DNA from: Pholis gunnellus
Lineage: Eukaryota > Chordata > Actinopteri > Perciformes > Pholidae
Assembly (NCBI GenBank): GCA_910591455.2
Contig: OU342819.1
Coordinates: 3,194,501 to 3,258,500 of the forward strand
DNA: 64,000 nucleotides
Direction of reading: 5' to 3'
Notes under the pieces: model-generated
Told to the model about the DNA's origin: nothing
What the model saw: the letters and a program-made list of their open reading frames with translations, nothing else
Database searches by the model: none
Position numbers and translations under genes: made by a program
In this document: positions 63,692-64,000 of the stretch, one piece after another
Layout: each line of letters opens with the position of its first letter
Numbering within the stretch: the stretch's first letter is position 1

Positions 63692-64000
63692 ACTGCTTTT
63701 GACCTACATCTACACGCAGAACAGCTTTTTATATATGATAGTATGTACTATTTTAATTAAATACAGCTTAGTTGTATGGTTTGCCATTCACAATGTGCAC
63801 TTCCGTTGTTGTGTGACGCAGACAACTTTTCTTTTGTGAAGTCGGGGTAGATGGATTTCTCGAGTAAGAACTCTGACTGCGTGACGTTCCATTGTACTCT
63901 CAAGTAGTTGTCCTGAACGCACCATAAGAAGAACCAAGAAATGAACTCAGCTGCCAGTACAACATCTGTATGTCTTCGGGACAAGACCCCTATGTCCACC
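63692..64000. other. End of window, no feature seen
   Basis: Unique-looking sequence. The minus-strand open frame of 80 codons has no domain or splice support. Confidence 0.5.

Overview
The window is vertebrate nuclear DNA, most likely from a teleost and probably a percomorph. It has large GT/AG introns, very dense (CA)n/(TG)n microsatellites, several hAT-type DNA transposons and interspersed sequences of a kind common in spiny-rayed fish. There is no prokaryotic or organellar signal. Most apparent open frames over the tandem CA/CT tracts are translation artefacts.

The left third (1-~23,000, + strand) carries the Na+/K+-ATPase catalytic subunit alpha-3 gene (atp1a3), read from inside the fourth exon to the stop codon at 21674-21676. 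Twenty coding exons with GT/AG borders give 950 residues, which lines up without length change with residues 64-1013 of the 1013-residue mammalian protein. All P-type ATPase landmarks are present: TGES, PEGL, DKTGTLT, KGAPER, TGDGVNDSPALK, SYGQ and the C-terminal ETYY. Against the mammalian exon layout as I remember it, one 269-bp exon is split by an extra 317-bp intron and two exons (110 + 135 bp) are fused. The introns hold a decayed intronless coiled-coil reading frame (2927-4725), a complete non-autonomous hAT element with perfect 8-bp target duplications (1867-2707), ends of two other hAT elements, an almost perfect 91-nt hairpin shaped like a microRNA precursor (10452-10542) and dispersed repeats. 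The 3' UTR runs to about 23 kb with three poly(A) signals.

From 23 to 54 kb there is no gene I can prove. The stretch contains a 917-bp hAT deletion derivative with a decayed BED zinc-finger start (24760-25676), a possible two-exon fragment of an unrecognised minus-strand membrane protein (30.3-32.75 kb, weak), a hAT-like end with internal repeats and an 18-bp-arm palindrome (33.6-34.1 kb), a LINE-like remnant (~47.4-48.1 kb) and many long simple repeats, including TTC/GAA, CT and poly-G tracts. Scattered GC-richer islands look like regulatory elements: two with nuclear-receptor DR1 sites (39701, 41412) and several with a TATTGAT/ATTGATT core.

At 54-55.5 kb lies what looks like the promoter, long purine-rich 5' UTR and first coding exon (55371-55470, + strand) of a second gene, starting MFVPLPVPFVFQRTASDF and ending at a good donor. 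I do not recognise it. The rest of the window (55.5-64 kb) would be its first intron, with more regulatory-looking islands and a 1.3-kb dispersed repeat (62390-63691) that shares a family with 8917-9650 in an atp1a3 intron.
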